Shown here piece by piece: positions 1 to 64,000 of a stretch of 64,000 nt of DNA (positions are counted from its first letter, which is position 1; every line of letters starts with the position of its first letter). The stretch covers positions 6,641,069 through 6,705,068 of the forward strand of contig PTFA01000028.1 of assembly GCA_003342895.1 (NCBI GenBank). The letters are read 5' to 3'. The notes beneath the pieces are model-generated. The model was not told the origin of the DNA and did not search any database. It saw nothing but the letters and a program-made list of their open reading frames with translations. The DNA comes from Casuarius casuarius (Eukaryota; Chordata; Aves; Casuariiformes; Casuariidae). The position numbers were made by a program, and so were the translations under genes.

Positions 1-2300
1 ATCTTTATTTCAATTGTACAAAAAATTCTAAGCCAAGTTCTTCCTCCCCTAACTACGCTTAGACAAGATCTTATCAATAAGATGCAATTCAGTTTTTGAA
101 AAAGGATTTTACTCTGAACAGGATGGTTGGTGGCAGGCCAATTTCTAAACCCACTGACTTAAAAGAATGTCCTAATATGGATGGTGCATCTTTAAGAACT
201 TTCTCATATTTACCAGCTCAGTCTATACCAGGGAAAGAACCAGGTGACATCCTTTCTCGATCAGTGACTTGCACCATACCTGCCAGTCTCTTGAAAATAC
301 AACTGAAAATCTCCCACAGGTACAGGCTATCACCTTCTCCAGTGGCTTTCTCAAATATCCTCCTGCTCCTGCATCTCGTTCACACCTGCATTTTCTGTGT
401 GCTAGACCTTACCTACATCTTTACTCTCTTCTCTCTTGTTCTATGACAACTCTGTGTCCTACTTTGCTATCTCTGCAACCTTCTCCACTCATCCTGATCC
501 TCCCAACTCTTTGCAGCTTGATCTCTAACCTCTAGTGTCACGTCCTACCCTCAGTTCATTCAAATCCCTCCTCTGCAGATGTCTTCCAAAGAGCCTGTCA
601 GTGCTCAAACACTGCTGTACATGCCGTCACTGGAAAAAAAAATTGTTGCTAACCCAAGTCATGAACTGTAGGATGCACATCCATATACCATCTAGTATCT
701 TCCTGTCCTGTGATTTATTCTTTTAAAGCTGTATTTTCCAAGTCCAATCATGACATCCCTGCTAATTCTTGCTAACTAAAGAAGAGAATATGTGGCCTAA
801 AAGGCCACTGGAAACTGGGTTTAGTGCTGAGAAGGGGCATTCAGTACATTTCCCTTTCACACCATGAAAGGACACCCATCCCAGGTGAGGTGCAGTGTTT
901 CTTTTCTTATTGTGGTAGAAGCGAGGTTGACAAGCCACATCACATGAGAAATGGGTAACCTCCTGACTTCTCTTTCCTCAACAGAAACCCCTTAGATTGC
1001 CTCTCTCCTCTGGCCCTGAACACTAAGGATAACCATGCTGGGTGCATGGCGTTCCACATCTCCCTANGCGGAGGTGCTGCTGCTGCCCACAGTCAGAGGG
1101 GGCACAGCAGGTCAAACGGTTACTCGGACCCAGAGTCACTCAACTCTGGATACCTCCTTCCTACCCCCAGAACTGTTAGTTCCTGCTTTCCCTTCTCTAA
1201 CTCATCTCATGCCCTGNCCCTGCCAATGACCCATGTTGCAGAGCACCAGCCTTCCGCTGGGTTCCAGTGACTGAGAGCTTGGGGTGAGCTCCAGACCCCC
1301 CTCACCTACTGGTTTTAGAGAAAGAGAGCACAGTAGCAGAAATGACTCTACAACGCTTCCCCTGTACAAAACCAACTGCAGCAAAACACAGAGAAAACAA
1401 TGCAATAGCAAAACATGAACAAAAATAACAATCCCCCCAGGGCAGACATTTCCTGGCATGTGCTAACCAGCTGTGTACAGCTCTTCTACCAGCTACCAGC
1501 AACAGAACAGTAAAAATCTGTGTATTATAATATATGCTGCTCCACTGCAAGAGTGGAAAGATGTAAATCAGGGCAGCAATAATCCTGCCGTGTTTCTCCT
1601 CCTGCTAAAAGGATCCATCAAGCAGCCAGCAGATGCAAAGGTACTCTGCTCCCTCTCTCCTGTCTGTCTGGTTCACTGCATCTCTCTGATCTTCTGTTGT
1701 GAGAAAGAACGAACGGAGATTTGCTATTAAAAGGTGGAGATTTAAAAACTGAAGAAAAAGTTGCAAATAACACACATGCTCCAGGCATTTCTTGAGGTCA
1801 GGAATGGAAACACAATCAATGAAAAAAATGGTATTTTGAGAAGGCACTCAAAACCACTCTGGCCTACTGTAACGAGTGATGGTATGCATTTTGGAAGAGA
1901 GATTGATGTGTCACNTTACAGCCTACTGCAGTCGCTAGTGAATAGTCAGTACGTGTCCATCACACTGGACAGCCGACTGCAATGGTTCCAGCCCCTGACA
2001 AAGACAAGATATTTGGCTAAACAAATCTTCTGCGAATATGGCACAACTTCTTCTTTTGACTAGACTACATTTTCTCACACAAAATCCCTGGCCAGCATAT
2101 GCCTTCAGGGCTACCGAGCAAAAAGGGTAACCGCCCCCGCAGTATGGTAGAGACAGGCCTTAAGTTACAGGAGCGAAAGTAGTTCAAAGGAAAATGCTGA
2201 CACAACACTGCTTCATGCTGAATTTTTATTTCAATATTATGCAACTGCATAAGTATAAATAATTGTGTTCAATATACAACAATTATGCCATCCATAAGGA
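1..2300. other. Sequence downstream of MAST4, nothing recognised
   Basis: No family-like protein, RNA gene or repeat family is recognised. Positions about 260-600 are pyrimidine-rich on the plus strand, and 791-807 is a small palindrome (GTGGCCT AAA AGGCCAC). Open frames here are 60-115 codons, no longer than in the rest of the noncoding sequence. The 3' UTR could extend into it if a distal poly(A) site is used. Confidence 0.6.
2225..2230 (-). promoter_or_regulatory. distal polyadenylation signal AATAAA, candidate
   Basis: The minus strand reads GAAATAAAAATTC about 100 nt past the probable main signal. It could be a backup site. Another AATAAA lies at 4-9 on the window edge and cannot be judged. 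Confidence 0.3.
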
Positions 2301-2330
2301 GTTTCTTAGAGAAAATAAGACTGCAAACAC

Positions 2331-2336
2331 TTTATT
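2331..2336 (-). promoter_or_regulatory. polyadenylation signal AATAAA, probable main MAST4 site
   Basis: The minus strand reads GTGCAATAAAGTGTTTGC, followed within 30 nt by a T-rich stretch (TCTTATTTTCTC) that can serve as the downstream element. Cleavage would fall near 2310-2320. The purine-rich run just upstream is not a normal upstream element but does not argue against use. Confidence 0.6.
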
Positions 2337-2572
2337 GCACAGACCCTAACAATTTTTTCTTTTCTTTTTTTCTTTTCTTTTTTTTGTAAGCTGAGAAATC
2401 TACAGCAGGAAGTCTACAAAGGAACACATCAGATCTACAATCACATAAAGACTGACCAAGAAGCACACAGGTAGGAGGATCTCTAACAGCTCACTGATAA
2501 GGTAAACACCAACAAACAGGTACTACATAAACACAAGCCTAAGCACTGTTACACTTCCATAATGCAAAAAAC

Positions 2573-2578
2573 TTTATT
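2573..2578 (-). promoter_or_regulatory. proximal polyadenylation signal AATAAA, candidate
   Basis: The minus strand reads GACAAATAAAGTTTTTTGC about 240 nt before the probable main signal. T-rich sequence follows. Use here would shorten the UTR slightly. Confidence 0.4.
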
Positions 2579-4382
2579 TGTCAGAAGTGATAAGGAACTA
2601 TACAAAAATATACATAAAGGTATGCTGTAAACAAATAGCTAGATGTGCTTTAAAGGAAACAAGAGGATAGTTTAAAAAAATCCAGAAGACTGTAAACTAG
2701 GAAATACCTCCCAGACAGAAATGTTATGATACTGAAGTGCATTAGCGTTTGTTTGTAGTAACTGCCAAAGCACAGACGAACTGTAAATGTTGAGACCATT
2801 ACTCTTCAAAACTGCTCAAAAAGTATTTTCTGTCACTCACTAGCTCCTCTGTGAACACATGAAAGGTAGTATGAATGTTCTAGTGCCACATAAAAAATCA
2901 GGACTTGTTTGTGATTTTATCATCCCGTGACAGGTTAGTTGTAATCGAGCTCAACTAATCATTGTAATAAAGCCTTTCCCAGAGGGAAATCTGTACACTG
3001 TCAGCTGTCACACAAACCTCCAAGTCAAGATTACACTGTGCTTTTATGAACAATTTTATAGCTTTTGAGACAGAAAGACAATCCGTAAGCCCCAATGAAA
3101 CAGGTAGGGGCTTAGCCCTAGTGTGGGTACATATAACAGAAATAAGCAAAAATACCATCTTACTGATCCCGATCGTTTAAAAACACTTACCTGCAAAGNT
3201 ATTTTGTAGTGCTCCTGTACATGTTTCAAATTTTACCTTTCATCCTTCAAAACAAACTGAATACCTCCATGCTAAAATGATCAAAGTCTACATGTTCCAC
3301 AGTATACAAAATTTAAATAAGGCTTAGCAAAAGTAAAAAGACAGTCACATTCTAGCACCAAATAGCTCCAACAGGTTCCTTTGTTACAAAAATGCTTCTC
3401 TTTTAATTACAGTATTTACTTTTTGCATACAAATAAAAAGATTATGTTATGAAATGTATGGAGCTACTCAATGCATTTAGAAATGAATGTGAAACCCAGA
3501 ATCACTTGCTAAAAACAGCAAGTTAAGTCTACAACNTAAGGCCCCAGCTATGTATTAAAATGTATCAGATGTCCTGAACTTTTCTGAAGATAGGATACTG
3601 AAACCATTTTTTTTTCCTTTTTACCACAATTCATAAAATAGGAAAAAAAAAAGCTACAGCTGCATGAAGCTAATTATGCAAACCTGTATGTCATGATAAT
3701 ACATACTCTCTAAATTCATTAAAAAACAGGGATGAATATAGTACTGCAAGTCATGTGCTTATACTTGTGCCTCACACTGTAAGGGCCTGAATTTAAAAAA
3801 GCTCAAGGAAACCAAGAGAGGGTTGCAGCAGAAACTAAGCACACAGTGTGTGCTTTAGAGTCTCAGCCTTGTCTGAGGTGAAGGTNACAGAATACACTCC
3901 AATAGACAAGACGAGAACAACCATTTCACCAGAAAACACTACTCTTACTGGGATGTAGTGATAACGGAGTGGTCCTCCCTTAGCTCTAATTATACCTATT
4001 TTAAGAGACGGGCTTTGTGCAGCAGGGAGATGCAGTTAGATCTTGTGTTAGATCTGGTGAAGCAGTTAGCCAGATACAGTACTATCAAAATCTGATTATT
4101 AAAAATACATGTAAAAACTCACAATAAGTCACCATATTTATTCTTTCCTAGTATTTTTAACTCTAGCTAGGATTTTTAGTAAGTAAAAATGTGGCATATT
4201 TTTGTTTTCCAGTCAGACCAATGTTTGCATGTCCATGCCAGGTCTGAGTTTTAGTAATGCGGTTTCATATTTGACTATGGCAAATAAGTGGCAAAGCAAC
4301 TATCTTAAAAAAGGGGAGAGTAAACAATGCAATCAGCAGCAAAGTATATATGCTACATTCAAACCCCAAACACATCACTANG

Positions 4383-4390
4383 TATTTACA
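4383..4390 (-). promoter_or_regulatory. Pumilio response element in 3' UTR
   Basis: The minus strand carries TGTAAATA, an exact match to the PUM1/PUM2 consensus TGTANATA, about 240 nt after the stop codon. Function is inferred from the motif only; one match per few kb is expected by chance in AT-rich sequence. Confidence 0.35.
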
Positions 4391-4627
4391 GAGGAAATTT
4401 TTCTTCAACAGTTCTCAGCTGTAAAGTTATTTTTGTACAAATACTATATGGTAACAGTTTTACCGGTTACATTTGGGAAGGCATTTTGAAAAAAAGTCCT
4501 CTGTCCCCTTGCTTCAGTGACATGAAAGCTTTGCTGCACAAGGACACCACACAGTGCTGGTTTGAAGGTAAAGACACATTGACATTTTTTCAGCTAGTCT
4601 TGAAGTCCTATCTGCCAGGTACTACAG

Positions 4628-64000
<59,373 letters not shown>

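Larger units (their letters stand above)
2310..4627 (-). other. MAST4: MAST4 3' UTR (approximate end)
   Basis: Sequence following the stop codon, about 2.3 kb if the AATAAA at 2331-2336 is used. It is AT-rich and has no long ORF in the sense direction. It contains a Pumilio-type TGTAAATA element at 4383-4390, a strong splice-donor-like site near 3190, a purine-rich run at 2353-2384 in the sense strand, and two or three AATAAA signals. The UTR limit is inferred from signals and from the expected size of this UTR, not from transcript data. Confidence 0.7.

Noticed and set aside
1761..2063. 100-codon plus-strand frame downstream of MAST4
   Set aside because: Unrecognised sequence containing an N, no promoter or splice context; consistent with chance.

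Overview
The window is nuclear DNA from a vertebrate, most likely a bird. It holds split coding exons with GT-AG introns, vertebrate AATAAA polyadenylation signals, AT-leaning introns with microsatellites, and one truncated CR1 LINE whose 3' tail is of the type typical of bird genomes. The species cannot be named from the sequence.

One gene fills almost the whole window on the minus strand: the 3' part of MAST4 (microtubule-associated serine/threonine kinase 4). I assembled 23 coding exons, called w1 to w23 in transcription order, from 61816 down to 4628. Their lengths add up to one unbroken reading frame of 2335 complete residues plus the stop, and the reading phase agrees at every junction. 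Residue numbers in the entries count from the first complete codon of w1, because the N-terminal exons lie beyond position 64000. In order the protein contains a Ser-rich segment, the MAST pre-kinase domain (w2 to w7), an AGC-type protein kinase (w8 to w14), the AGC C-terminal tail (w14 to w15), an acidic and Ser-rich linker (w15 to w19), a PDZ domain (w19 to w21), a basic/Ser segment (w21 to w22) and a very long Ser/Lys/Pro-rich tail in one 3.9-kb final coding exon. Kinase catalytic residues are all present, so the gene looks intact.

Layout: 1-2300 is sequence past the likely end of the transcript with nothing recognised. About 2310-4627 is the 3' UTR. 4628-8508 is the last coding exon. 8509-29539 holds 14 closely spaced exons (w9 to w22). 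29540-61816 holds eight exons (w1 to w8) separated by introns of up to 8 kb, including the CR1 copy near 54.4-55.2 kb. 61817-64000 is intron upstream of w1, with a possible 21-nt microexon and a GC-richer block that could hold an alternative first exon.

I found no operon, mobile gene cluster, CRISPR array, structural RNA gene or second protein-coding gene, and no evidence of an undescribed system. The observations worth checking are small-scale: the microexon, the alternative start, a strong splice donor inside the 3' UTR, polyadenylation-site choice, a perfect inverted repeat, G-runs, strand-biased poly-A tracts, and isolated N bases that look like masked variable sites.
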